Shown piece by piece: positions 51,289-63,850 of a stretch of DNA of 64,000 nt. Origin of the DNA: Ichthyophthirius multifiliis (lineage: Eukaryota; Ciliophora; Oligohymenophorea; Hymenostomatida); contig NW_004086336.1 in the NCBI RefSeq assembly GCF_000220395.1, positions 1-64,000 of the forward strand. Direction: 5' to 3'. Numbering within the stretch: position 1 is the first letter of the stretch; every line of letters starts with the position of its first letter. The notes beneath the pieces were generated by a model. That model saw nothing but the letters and a program-made list of their open reading frames with translations, did no database searches and was not told the origin of the DNA. Both the position numbers and the translations under genes were made by a program.

Positions 51289-51997
51289 ATTATTTATTTA
51301 ATCTTTTTTATTTTCTTTTTAAAAAAAATATTTGGAATTTTTGTTTAAAAAATATTATTATTTTTTATTTATGTGCGATAGATGATTCTATTTGTTTTTA
51401 TAATTATTTCTATCAATAGTCTTTTTTTTTTCCTATTATCATAATTAAAATATATTTTATTGAAATTATAATAAATTAATTTATGATTTAATATTTTTAT
51501 AAGATTTATTAAATTATTAATATTAAATAAATTATTATAAAAAAACAATGAATTATATTAAATACATATTCAATTATTAACATTTTATTATATGAAAAAC
51601 GATAAAAATACTTTTGTTTAGTAATATTAATATTTCATAACCTTTTATTAAATGAAATTAATCATATTTTAAGTTTTTTTAATTTTGATAAAGGTTTTTA
51701 TTATTTTATAAAGGTTTTAATATAAACTTTATTTTTTTTTAATAAAAAAGCTATTAAACAAACAATATTTTAAATAAATATGCCGAAACAAAAAAATGAT
51801 ATTTTTAAAAAGTAAATTGAAATTTTACTTAAAAAATCTTTTTTTCTTAAAATTTATAAAAATTATATAAAAATTTATATTTAAATATAATTTTACTACC
51901 AATATTAAAAATGGTTTAATATTAAATATGAATTGTTAATTATTTAATAATTTACCATCTACTTTGTTTAGTTTATTTAAAAGAATATATTAATAAA
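51289..51997. other. Spacer between NMD3 and tRNA-Tyr
   Basis: A+T-rich; 5' flank of NMD3 and upstream region of the tRNA. No gene seen. Confidence 0.5.
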
Positions 51998-52082
51998 CCG
52001 AATTTAGCTCAGTTGGAAGAGCATCAGACTGTAAAGTTATGTAGTCATCTGGTGGTCCCCGGTTCGAACCCGGGAATTCGGA
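51998..52082 (+). tRNA. tRNA-Tyr (GTA anticodon) with 12-nt intron
   Basis: The acceptor stem CCGAATT pairs with AATTCGG (52075-52081), with discriminator A at 52082. The D arm TTAGCTCAGTTGGAAGAGCA and the T arm CCCGGTTCGAACCCGGG are canonical. The anticodon stem TCAGA (52024-52028) pairs with TCTGG (52048-52052). The loop C-T-G-T-A-A carries anticodon GTA at 52031-52033 and is interrupted one base 3' of the anticodon by about 12 nt (roughly 52035-52046), the canonical intron position. TTTTTTT follows at once as a Pol III terminator. tRNA-Tyr is the eukaryotic tRNA that most regularly carries an intron. Confidence 0.95.
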
Positions 52083-52091
52083 TTTTTTTTA
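52083..52091 (+). terminator. Pol III T-run terminator
   Basis: Uninterrupted T-run directly after the tRNA discriminator base. Confidence 0.75.
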
Positions 52092-52591
52092 TAAATAATT
52101 CTTATTTTTAAAAAATAAAAAAAGTAAGTAAAAATTAAAGTTTTAATTTTAAAATAAACAAAAATTATAATAATATAAAAAAATAAATCTACATATTTTT
52201 TTTAAAGAAATTAAATGTTAATAGATTTTTATTTTAATTTGTTAATGGTAATAAAAATTTAAAAATTAAAGAATATTTTATCAAATATTGATATATTTTT
52301 TTTATTCTTGTTTATAAATATATATTATTTAAATGTTTTTAATTTAATTTATTTTACAATATTTTAAAAACGTTAAAAAAGCTTATATTATTTAATATAC
52401 GTGTAGAAATTTTAAGTATAAATTATAAATTTTTTTTTTAATAATGTAAAATTAAATCATTCTTTCTAAATAATTTAAAAATAAAAACACAGAAAATCAA
52501 TCATAAAAAATAACTAAATAATTTTAAATATTTTATTTTTTTATATAATATAAAAAAAGATACTAAATAATTAAGAAGAAATATATAAAAA
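52092..52591. other. A+T-rich spacer
   Basis: 5' flank of the PDI-like gene; no gene seen. Confidence 0.5.
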
Positions 52592-54352
52592 ATGCTTAAA
52601 TTATTATTAATCATTTTGATAACTTTATTTATTGCAAAAGCATCAGTTCACTATTTAGATTAAGTAAAATTCACGAAACTAATTAGCTAAAACCCTCGAA
52701 CTCTAATAATATACCATAATAAAAATCGTCAATCACAAAAGCTATTATCTACAGTCGTTAATTTAGAAGAAGAATTAAAAAATGCTAAAATATATTTAGA
52801 AATAGGAGTAGTCTATTAAAAAGAACATCCTGAATTATGTAAAAAAATAAATGAGTACCCCAGCGTATATTTGTTTGAGAAACACGGTAAAACACAAGAA
52901 AAATACAAAGGATATTTAACTAACGAAGATTTAATAAATTGGTTAAAGAAATATTTGAAATTCCGAAAAAGCGCATCTAAACCAATTTAATCAATAGAAG
53001 CATTAGAAAATAGGTTTTATAAATAAAATGATATGGTAGTATTTGTAGGATATGAATAAGACAGTGAAGAGTTTTAGGCTTATTAATAATTGGCAAATAC
53101 AAAAACCGAATTTATTTTCCTTCATTCTTTTGAATAAAACATGATAGACTATTTCAAAGTAAAGAAAGATTCTGCAAAAATAATATCTGTAAATATTGGT
53201 GAAAATAAATTTGGGTAAAACCATTATAATGAATATAAAGGAGATTTAAAAAATATGAATGCAATTATTCATTTCTTAAAAACTTATAATTTTAGAGGAT
53301 TTAGATTCATTAATTCTAATACTTTTGAAGATTTAAAATCTGAAAATCTCCCTACTTTGATTATGTCCGTTAATCAATTTTATAATGGACACAATCTATA
53401 TAATATGACAGGTTACGAAGGTGTTTTTAAAAATCTTAGAGAACACTTTTATAATAAAGCCATTTTAGGAATTGTTAACGGTACTAATCCTTACGAAAGC
53501 TCATTTTTTTATAATGAACTGAGATTAAATAGAACATAAATACCTGCTTTAGGTTATTTTGATTTTGGGCATAATATTCCTATAAAAATTCCTTTTAGAG
53601 AAAAAAATATAACAAAAGAAGCTATTATTAAATTTTATGAAGAGGCTCATGCAGGAAAATTAGAAGCTATTTATAATTCAGAAACTCCGTTAACAGATGG
53701 CGAATAAGCTGAACTTTTGGTAAAAAGATTAAGTAGAAATGATTGGGATAGATATGTAAAAAACAATACAGAATAAGATGTAATTTTATTCTTTTATTAT
53801 TTAGGATGTTCTGAGTGTGTAGCTTAAAGAGATTTCTTCTGGAGAACCGCCTATAGAATGAAAAATAATGCTAATATATTATTTGCTAGAATAGATGTAC
53901 AAAGAAATGATCTAGAAGATATAAAAATAACTAATTTTCCTCATTTCAGAATGTATAAAATTGGTTAATATAATAAACCTATTTAAATTATGTATCAAAA
54001 TACTCCAAATAAGTTTATTTAATACATCAAACCTTTAGTTTCAAAAGAATGGGTTTAACCTATTCCTGATAACGAGGTGAAAGTAGGCAGTTACAAATAT
54101 GAAGTACTTAAAGCTGAAATCGAATACGAGGCTTAATAAAAAAGAGCTAGTGATATCCAAATGGAGCAATTTAAATAATAAGGTGTAATCTCTCCTGAAA
54201 ACAAATAAGGATCTAATAAAGAATAAAGTTAAAGTGATTTTAATAACCAATAAAATGAAAATTAAAAAGTTGAACCTTAATAAAATTAAAGTTCTTAAAA
54301 AGATAAATAATAATAAAATACTAATTAAAATAGTAAAAAAATTGAACTTTGA
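52592..54352 (+). CDS. Secreted/ER thioredoxin-fold (PDI-like) protein
   Basis: Single exon, 586 residues, no frameshift. Residues 1-20 (MLKLLLIILITLFIAKASVH) are a signal peptide. Several thioredoxin-like units follow; the first resembles a redox-inactive domain (TLIIYHNKNRQSQKLLSTV, YPSVYLFEKHG, TNEDLINWLKKYL). The last contains YYLGCSECVAQRDFF, a CxxC (C-S-E-C) in the active-site position, with FARIDVQRND and TNFPHFRMYKIG, the usual cis-Pro region. Only that domain has both cysteines. The C-terminal 90 residues are Q/N/S/K rich and end KKIEL. This is not a standard KDEL, though it may act as an ER-retrieval variant. Likely an ER oxidoreductase or chaperone of the PDI superfamily. Confidence 0.8.
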
Positions 54353-54637
54353 AAAAAATTATTTTATAAAATATAATTTTATTTAACTTTTTATCAAAAA
54401 ACAACATTATTATTTTAAATTGTATTTGTTCTTGTTTTTTTTTATTACAAATTTAATAAATGAGAAGTAATTAAAAAATAAAATTATTATATAATTAAAA
54501 AAATACTTTTTTAAAAAATAATGGAGTTAAAAATACATTAATAGCTTTTAAATTATATTAATTTGATAAAAATATTATATTAAAAATTTTATCTGTATTA
54601 ATTAATAAAATATTTAATTATAAAACCGATATTTTGA
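54353..54637. other. Short spacer
   Basis: A+T-rich, 285 bp between two co-oriented genes. Confidence 0.5.
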
Positions 54638-56038
54638 ATGAATAAATATAAAGATAAATATCCTCATTTAAAAATATAAGATGAAGAATTAAAACAATTA
54701 ATTTTAGAAGGTTATATTTTTTTAAAAAAATAAGTTTATATTAGTTTTGTTATTAAAAAATTAATAAATATATAAATTTAATTTAATTTTATATAAAAAC
54801 CATAAGATGATGATATTATTACTTATTATGGCGATATAAGGGATAGATTTATATATACAAACGTTTAGTATGAAAATCAAGAAATCTAAAAAATAAATGA
54901 ATTATAAAATTACATATAATAATAAAATTAAAATCATTAATTGTAAGTACTATAATAATGGTAAAATAATTAATTTTATATATTAGATTTTAGCAAAAGG
55001 AATATCTTTTAAAATAATTATATGGAAATTAATTTGATGTTAAAAAGGCTTACAATAATATTTTGGAATATATAAACTGGTTCTAAAATCCTTAAAATTT
55101 TACTTTATAAACTTTATCATTATAACATTTAGTAAAATTAAAAAAAATTATAAAATTTGCACATATAATTTTTTTACTTTTATGATAAAAAATTTTAAAA
55201 ATTATAAAAATCAATAAGATGCAAATTGTGTAAATAAATAATTAATTTATAATAAAAAATTAAACTTAATAAATAAAATAGTTAAATTTAAAAATAAAAT
55301 AAAAAAAAGTAAAATGGTTATATTTATTTAGCCGGAAGAGATAAAAAATTAAGGCCAACTCTAGTTTTTAACGTTTAAAAAATAGATTTAAAAATAGATA
55401 CTAAGGAATCCATATTAAATGCATACATTCATATTTTGTAAATTGTATAAGATTGCTGTTTTTTAAATTCTAAAATTGAAAATTGGAATGTTTTTATAGA
55501 TTTGAATTAATTAAGTTTTACTGATTTACCAATAACTGTAATAAAAGAAATAATATAAACTATGTAGCAAAATTTTACTTCTTGTTTATATAAAACTTTT
55601 ATGTTAAATCCTCCGTTTTCTTTTAAATTATCTTGGAATTTGGCTAAATCATTTTTGAATTAAAAACAATAAAATAAAATTTTATTTGTTGATAAAAGCA
55701 ATTTTACTTCAGTTTTATTAAAATACTATAATCCAGATTAATTAGAAGAGAAATTTGGGGGTAAAGGCTAAAATGTAAGTAAATTTTACCCTCCTTAATT
55801 ATTAGGAAAACATTATATTTAATAAATATACTATGAGAAAGAAAAAAGTAACGTTTCTGAATTGTTTAAATAAAAAAGTCAAAGTTTTCAATTTTAGTAA
55901 AAAAGTTGTTATAATTTTTAAGTAAAAAGATAAAAAATTGATATAGCTTACGAATCAAAAATAAATACTATTATATAAAATAATCAAATAGATTAAACAT
56001 AAAATGATTAAAATTATAGTGCTTGTTAAATTTTTTGA
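54638..56038 (+). CDS. SEC14 / CRAL-TRIO domain protein
   Basis: Exons 54638-54710, 54807-54942, 54987-55131 and 55310-56038 give 360 residues with consistent phases. The N-terminal helices (KEYLLKQLYGNQFDVKKAYN, NILEYINWF) precede the lipid-binding domain: NGYIYLAGRDKKLRPTLVFN, NVFIDLNQLSFTDLPITVIK, MLNPPFSFKLSWNLAKSFLN, KILFVDKSNF and YYNPDQLEEKFGGKG. That order is characteristic of SEC14/CRAL-TRIO phosphatidylinositol and lipid transfer proteins. The last 70 residues are Q/S/K rich. The third intron (55132-55309, 178 nt) is unusually long and may hide a 9-nt microexon at 55217-55225 (ATGCAAATT), which would split it into two ordinary introns; both models keep phase 0. Confidence 0.85.
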
Positions 56039-56619
56039 TGTATTTTTTTATTGGAGTTTTTGTAAATAATATATTTTTAGATAATAATTTTATTAGATAT
56101 ACATTAATATTATTTTTTCTTGTATTGGTATTATTAAATCTATAGAAAATATAATTTATTAGATTATACTATTTTTTCGTATTTAGTTTATATTTATAAA
56201 AGAAAAAATAATATTAATGTTATTCATTACATAATTGCCTAAAATAAAATAATTAAAAATAGAAATTTAAGGAAATTCTATAATAATAAAATCAGATATT
56301 ATAAAAATATATATATTATTTACAAAATATTTTTTTTTAATTACATTAATTTTCTTTATTTTTTATTTATTTTAAAAATAAACATAATATTATAAATCAA
56401 AAATTTATTTAAAAAAATAAGTATTACTGTAATAATTTTAAGAATGATGTCAATTAATAATAATAAAAGTAAATAACAACTTAATAATAGGATATATCTC
56501 TTGCTTATTAGTAGATGCACTATTGCATCATTTAGATGTATTGAAAATAGGATACTAATAAATCCATTTTCATTCAAAATTATTATTATTATTGAAATAA
56601 ATTAAAATAATAACTAACT
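56039..56619. other. A+T-rich region, possible 3' exons of a minus-strand gene
   Basis: A minus-strand frame over 56356-56577 is hydrophobic and open, but its link to the coding fragment at 56620-56870 is not established. Confidence 0.35.
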
Positions 56620-56872
56620 TTGTATACAAACACAAGGAAAAAAATTATTTTTTATAGAAATTTAGTATCTGAATTAACATGTTGCACTATTTCATCAGCA
56701 GTATATTTTTATTTGTTGAAAAAGATAGAGAATCAAAAATTGTAATAGCTTTTAATTCAATAATAATTCTAAAGTTGATTTTATATTCTCGGCATTTGCA
56801 AGAATTATCTTTTTTATTAATCAAATCATTAATTTATGTTTTTAGCTTCCATATGTGACTTTCAAGCTATAA
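56620..56872 (-). CDS. Partial coiled-coil/helical gene fragment
   Basis: After an AG acceptor (TTTTATAG) the minus strand reads LQLESHIWKLKTQINDLINK, KDNSCKCREYKINFRIIIEL, KAITIFDSLSF and, with one T restored in the T5 tract near 56715-56725, NKQKYTADEIVQHVNSDTKF. The text is clearly protein-like. An upstream stretch near 56930-57000 (YFFNTEVYNSFINKFNPSYL) may be an earlier exon. Start, stop and family are not resolved. Confidence 0.4.
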
Positions 56873-57387
56873 AATATATAAAAATATATTTGAAGAAATA
56901 AAAAAATATATAAATATGAGGGGTTAAATTTATTTATAAAAGAATTATAAACTTCAGTATTAAAGAAGTATTATTTGTATATCGATTTTTTTTTATTAAT
57001 TTTATTATACTAGTAATTAAATATCATAAAAACTTCAACAGAATATTTATAAAAATAAAAAATTAAAATTATAGTTTAAATAAATAAATAATATATGAAT
57101 ATTATTATTTATATTATTGTTTTAGACCTTATTTAAATAAATTAATTTGTTTATTTAAGGACAGATCAATATATTATTTAATATAGCAGTTTTAAAATAA
57201 TATTTAAATATATAAATTTGAATAATATTTAGATAATTTAAATTTTGTAAAAATAAATTATTGGCATTATTTTGACAAATCTATATATATTGAAATAATA
57301 TTTTAAAAATAATTTTATATAAATTATTTACCAAAACAAAATGAAAAAAATAAAAATTTATAATATTTCTGTTCTTATACAATGTTT

Positions 57388-57684
57388 TCAACGTGATTAA
57401 TTTTATTATAAAAATCTTACTTCTAATTAATGATCTTCCTTTTCGTGATAACCACCAGGTCTAACAGAATCTTCAGGCTATAAAACTTAGTTTTTGTAAT
57501 AATGAGATAGAATATATTATTAATAGTGTAACCATTAGTCTCCATTATAAACATAATAAAAAATTAATCCTGGAATTGAAAATAATAAAGTCCATTCTTT
57601 TCTATATTTTATAAATTTTTTTGAATATATAAAATATAGAATCTAACATCTATATTTCCAAAAATAATTCTTAATAAAATTCAT
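57388..57684 (-). CDS. Small single-pass membrane protein
   Basis: ATG 57684 to TGA 57388, 98 residues, no intron. N terminus basic (KYRCQILYFIYSKKFIKYRK), one membrane segment (WTLLFSIPGLIFYYVYN), then a polar C terminus with PEDSVRPGGYHEKEDHQ. A basic N-terminal segment followed by one helix is typical of small mitochondrial inner-membrane subunits, but I cannot name one. The Pro-Gly-rich tail is more G+C rich than its surroundings and looks conserved. Confidence 0.55.
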
Positions 57685-60600
57685 AATAAAAAAATTTAAA
57701 ATAAAAAAAAAAATATATAAATAAATTAAATAAATAAATTAAAATATTATTAAAAAGATATTTTTATATTTATATTAAAATATTTTAAATATATATATTT
57801 TTTTTATATTTTATTTAATTATCTATTTTTTATATAAAATATATTTTTTTTTTTAATTATTAATAAATAAATAAATAAAAGAATAAATAAATAAATAAAA
57901 AAATAAATAAATAAATAAATAAATTAATAATTTTAAATAATTATCAATTTTATTATTTTTTATTATTTTTATTTTTTATATATATTTTTATTAACATATT
58001 TTATTTTTATATCAATTAATAATATTTATTTTTCATTTATATATTTATATTATTTTTTATATGATTAATTTTTTATTATTTTACTTTTATATTTTTTTTT
58101 GTTAAGTTATAATAAATTTTTAATATTTTTTTTTTTTTTTAATAATTATAAATACATACTTTTTTATCAATTTTTTTCATAATAAATTAAATAAAATTTA
58201 ATATAATATAATATTCTTTTTCTTAATTTTTATATATTATAATTTATATATTGTATAAAACATATATAAATCAAATTTGCACTTAATAATATAAATTTAC
58301 TTTAATTTTTATTTTAATATTATTTATTATTTTTATTTATTATTTTATAATTATTAAAAATTTTTAACGCCTATTATTTACATATTTTCTTTTAATAATT
58401 TATTATTTCTAATTATTTATATTAATTTTTAAGAATAAATTGATTATATTTATACATATTTTTTTATAGAGATTTCTATTTTTTTTTTTCTTTATCAAAA
58501 CAAATATATAATATAAATTTATTTTGAAATTCTTATTAATAATTAATAACATATATATAGTTATCATTATCAAAAGTTAAAAAGAAATAAAGATTATATA
58601 ATTTTTTATTAACAATTTATAAATAGCATCAATTAATAATATTACACTATAATCATATTATGATGTTATTTTTTTTACATATGTATTAGGTTTTTTATGC
58701 TAATAATATCTGATTTATTTTTTTATTTTTTTTTTTAACAAATATTATATTAATTCTTATTTGATTTAAAAATATATTTTATAAAATACAAGAACTAAAT
58801 AAATTTATATAAATTTCTTAATTTTTCTTAAAGTATATATTTGTTTAAGTTTTCAGTTTATAATTTATTGATAACTTAAAACAAATAATGAATTATTATA
58901 TTTAAGTATTTTATAAAAAATAATTAAATGCATTAAAAATTAATTATAATTATTATTTTAAATAAATAATAGTATAACATTATCTAATTAAATTAATTTT
59001 TCTCTATAAAAATTTCATATTTTTAAAATAATATTAATATGATTTATATAAATAAAATTAAGATATATAACTACATAAATATTTTTAATTTATTCTATAG
59101 AAATTTTAGTAATAATATTTTTTTTATACATAATCACACATTTAAAACATCTTTTGTAAAATCAATAAAACAATAAAATTTTAATCTTTATAATAAATTC
59201 TCAATTTGATTTTATAGTTAAAAATATATTTTAATGCTATTAAAATACTATTTTTATAAATTAACATAAATCTTGGATTATCATTTCTTAAAGAGATATT
59301 TAATTCAATCTTTCTTTTTAATATAAAATGCATTATTTTTAAGATTAAATAGGAGACTGATTAAGTTAAATTAAATAGTATATAATATATGATAGGAGAG
59401 TGTTTCTTTTCGAATTTTTGAATGGATTAATTGCATGTGTTTTCTATATAAAGCAAAAAATATTTTTAACTTTTAAAAAATAATGTTGATTAACAAAATT
59501 TGTAATTCTTAATATATATCTTTGCACAAATATTTTAAATTTTAGAATTCTTTAAAATTTTTTAATAAATTTAATTCATAAACTAAGTCTATATTGTTTT
59601 TTAAATATTAATAAGGTTAATTTTTTTAAAATGCTTCTTAATACATATCTATTTATTAAATAAATAGTAGTTAATTTTTCAAAAAAAATTAAAGGCAAAA
59701 TTGAAATTTATTAATATTTTATAAATATGTTAGATTACAAGAGAAAATGAAAAAAATAATATTATAGAAATACAACTATTATTTATATTCGTATAAAAAA
59801 AACAATAAACATAAAATGGAAAAGCTAATTACAATAGTTAATTTGAAATACAAAAACTTATTAATAATAACAAAATATCATTTTTTTATAATAGTAATAG
59901 ATTTTGAAAAGAGAAATAAATATTTAAACTATTTTTATTTTCTATATCAAATTTATGTGTGTAGTCATGATGATTTTTAGATTTTATTCAAAGAAAAAAT
60001 AATTAAAAAAAAAACTCAAAAATAATAAAGAATTTAAGTTTATGGAAATAAAATAAATGTTAGTTCAGGATTTTTTTAAAGCAATTTTAATAAACTTTAA
60101 AATAATTTAAATATTTTACGTTAGGTCATCATTAATTTTTAAATTTTATAGGACGATTAATTAAATTAGTTTTAAAAGTTTTCTGATTATATGTCATTAA
60201 ATTTAATTTAATAATAAATAAGCTTGATAATAATTACAATTTTTAGGATTTACTAAATTTAAAAGTTTTTAAAGTAATAGTTAGTTATTATTTAATTTTC
60301 ATTTACAAATTTAATTTTTAAAATATATATATTTTTTTCAAAATAATAGTTATTTTTAATTTATTTTCCTTTAAATTAAAAAGTTAGTTTTTTATGTTTG
60401 TTTCGTATTATATTTTTGTCTTAATTCCAAAAAACTATTTTTAAATAAACTTAAAAATAACTAACTTTTTAATTTTTATAAATGATTTTTTATTATAATT
60501 TTATAAAGCTTATGTATCATATTTTACACAAATTTATTTAATTATGCATATTTTTTTATTTCAAACCACAAAAATATTGATTTAAATAATTACAAATTAT

Positions 60601-60880
60601 TTCAGATAAAGACTAAATTTTATAAACCTAATATAATTTTGAAAAATTACATATTTGATTAAATATTTTAATTAACTTAAATTTTTATAAAAACAAATTT
60701 TATATATTCAATTATATATATATAATTTTATATATTTATATATTTTAAAAGTAAACTAATTATTGATTTTTAAATGTTTTTTAAACTAATTTAATTTTAT
60801 CAAGATTAATATTTTTATTATAATTAGTATTTATAAAAATCGATTAATATAAATATATATAAAATAATAGATAATATCTT
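57685..60880. other. Long A+T-rich spacer with microsatellites
   Basis: About 3.2 kb with no supported gene; nearly pure A and T with many homopolymers. Contains an (AAAT)n array. Confidence 0.55.
57861..57925. repeat. (AAAT)n microsatellite
   Basis: About 15 units of AAAT with two small interruptions, noncoding. Confidence 0.85.
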
Positions 60881-61673
60881 TCATGTCAATTCCATATTAT
60901 GTAATGATTAATGAAGCTAATTAATTGCTTAGATGTACTAATTTTTACTTTTTATATGACTTTACTGTTCATAAGTCTACATATATTTAATTTATATTAT
61001 TATAAAATATTTAAATATTATAATTACTTCAATATTATTATTATTTTTAATTGAATGCTGATTAGTGAATGATTAATTTTATGAGTGCAAAATAATTTCA
61101 TAAGAATTCATTAAATGCTTAGGTACTAAAGGCTTAAATATTAATTTAATTTAATAAATTAAATATATATTTATAATACTCGATTTAAAGATTTAATTTT
61201 ATTCTAAAATAATCCTAATTAGGGTTCTTTAGGTTTAGTTACTTTATATTAATAATTATCTCTTTTTTTTATAGGTGATTCCAAAATTTATTGTTTTTGT
61301 TCTTTCATTTATTTTGCTGTATATTGCCTTTTTAAATATTAAGCAACGCCTTTTGTATTCATTTTTTCTAATGTTTCATCGTTTTTTACATATTTAATCT
61401 TTTTGTTTTGTTTATTTTATTTATAAATTTTTAATTTTTTTAAACTATTTATGGTTTAAAAGTGCATTCTTAAAAATCTAATTCGTCATAATTTTAAGAT
61501 TATATCTTTTATTCAACTTACTTTTTCCATTGTAAAGTTCTTTCAAATATAGGCTCTTGACAATATTCAATTTATCTATTTCGGTAATTTATTTATGGAT
61601 GAAATGTGCAACCTATAAATTAAATTTAATCTAATTCTAGTTTTTTTCTGATATTAATTAATATTTTTTTCAT
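60881..61673 (-). CDS. Ciliate protein with CTFxPxI repeats
   Basis: From ATG 61673 (or an upstream start; MIKANNQ at 61694 is in frame) to TGA 60881. Two introns of 47 and 51 nt and one A restored at the A5 tract near 61400-61404 give exactly 232 codons. Two copies of a (G/E)CTF-(H/K)-P-Q-I motif occur (IGCTFHPQINYRNRQIEYCQ and FQECTFKPQIVQKN). A basic region follows: TKGVAQYLKRQYTAKQMKEQ, then VTKPKEPQLGLFQNKIKSLN and a C-terminal LHQSLHNMELT. Short CTFxPxI repeats are common in large ciliate cytoskeletal proteins; function unknown. Upstream text IFEKLYDQGQQLNEKNINQY in another frame also looks coding, so the true N terminus may be longer. Confidence 0.6.
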
Positions 61674-63060
61674 TTAGTTATTGGCCTTAATCATAGAGTT
61701 TTTCAAATATCTAATTTTAAATAAAATTAAAATTTCAATTTAAATAATTATTTACATTTTTATACATATTTAAAATGATATTTTTAATATTTATTATTTA
61801 TTTTATAAAATTTATTTAATTATCAAAATTTTCTAAAAAATAAATAAAAAATTATTTTATTAATAAAAAAAACTAAAAATAATATATATATATATATTTA
61901 TATATGTATATATGTATATATATAAATTTTTATATTTATTTATATATATATATATATTTTTATTTATTATAATTTATTTAATTCATATATTTATAAAAAC
62001 ATTTTCTTAATTCTTTATTTTTTTATTTATCATTAATTATAAATTATATAGTTTTCATTTTTAATTAACTTCTTAATATAAATATAGATTATATTTTTTA
62101 AATTACATTAATTATATTTCTATAAAAATTATCGAATATATTAATTTTATATTATATTTTGTTAATATTATTATTTTAAAAAGATACATTTAAAAGATAA
62201 TATAATCTTATTTATATTTTTAATCTTATTATGTTTAAAATGAAAAATTAAACATCTATATTGTAAACAAAATTTTAAATAAATCTTATATTAAATTATA
62301 ATCATTATTTATATTAAGAAACAATTATTTTTAAATTTAATATTTATTTTATTTTTGTTCTAAATAAATTAAATATATTTTATTTTATAAATAATTTTAC
62401 TATATAAATAAAAAAAATAAAAATTAAGTTTAATATTTATGCATTTTTTAAATCTAAAAATTGAAATTTTTTAAATAGTATAATATTTTTTTTATTTTAG
62501 TGTTTTTTATATAAATCTATTTATTATGTATGTTTATTAAAAAAAAATACCAGACATTTTTTAAACATTGTTTAATATAAATTTCGAATTTCAATATATA
62601 AAGAATAGATATTTTTTTTCTTATTATTATTTATATATTATCAGATTTAGTAATTTCATTAAAAAGATGTAAATTTCATATAATAGTATAAATATATGAT
62701 TTAGACTCAATTTTAATATCTTTAAATATATCATTATATTCATTTATTTATCCCATTTATTAAATTTAGATAATTTTACAATCGATACAATCAAACATAT
62801 TAATAAAAATAAGTTAATTTTAAACAATTAAAAGTATTATATGTGATTTCGTAATTATAAGTATTTTATTTTTTCAAGCATAATATTATATGATTTTTGT
62901 ATTAAAATCATGATTTTAATCAAATTTGTTTATAAAATTATTTTAGTTTAAACAAATATAATTTCTACAATATTAATGATATATAATAGCTAACAACGAA
63001 TACGATATTAAATAAGGAAATAATGTATTATATGAAACAATAAAATATAATATATTACTG
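61674..63060. other. A+T-rich spacer with (AT)n
   Basis: AT dinucleotide tract at about 61883-61965; apart from a possible 5' extension of the preceding gene, nothing seen. Confidence 0.5.
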
Positions 63061-63063
63061 TAG

Positions 63064-63850
63064 GAGCATTAGTTTAGTATAAAATTTCTAAAGATAAACC
63101 TTATATTCATTTAAATTATATCAAGAATAAATAGCGTGAAGTTTTTTCAAGCAGTCTAATAAATAATTATAAATAATATAATAAATCCTATTTAAAATTA
63201 AATTTCGCAAGTATTATTTATCAAGGTGCTGCATCTTAAGTTACTGTACTTTTTCGCTTTTGCAATTTAATCTTTAGGATTAAATGAAATTTTCTATGTG
63301 ATATGTGTTGAAGAATGATTTTAAGGGTATAATTCTTAAAAAATATAAAATTTAATGATATATTTGCTGCTTGAGATTACCATTACTACTTTTGGATTAG
63401 CTATTATTATTAATATATAGTAGGTAATAACACTTATTATTTTTGTTTCAGTTTTACTTTTCCTATAAAATAAGAGTTTGGTCAAAAATTTTTTAGTGGA
63501 AAATAATTTTTATTATTGGATTTTCTTATATAAATATATTTAGATTTTTGTTAAATTAAAAGATAAAGTAATAATACTATTATTTAAATTTTTATTTCTT
63601 TTGATTTCTGGATTCATAATTTATAATTCTGATATTATTCTTTATAAAATAGTTTATTTGTAAAAAAATACAGAAATTAAATATTAGGAATTAATATTTA
63701 ATTTACTAATTTTTCTTATAAAATTATTTGTATTATATTAAATATAAATAATAATGGTTTTATTTAAGATAAATAAAATTAATAAAATAATTTTTTCAAA
63801 TAAATTTTATATAAGCTTGATATAAAAAATAGTGAAAAATAAATAAAAAT
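63064..63850 (+). pseudogene. Membrane protein gene with stop and frameshift
   Basis: After an AG (ACTGTAG) the plus strand reads ISKDKPYIHLNYIKNKQREV, FASIIYQGAASQVTVL and, one base shifted at a T5 run near 63252, FAFAIQSLGLNEIFYVICVE. An in-frame TGA sits where a Trp or Gln would fit, followed by FQGYNSQKIQNLMIYLLLEI, TITTFGLAIIIN and further hydrophobic helices (LLFKFLFLLISGFIIYN). It looks like a multi-pass membrane protein with two lesions. It may be a young pseudogene or suffer from base errors near the window end. No family assigned. Confidence 0.4.
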
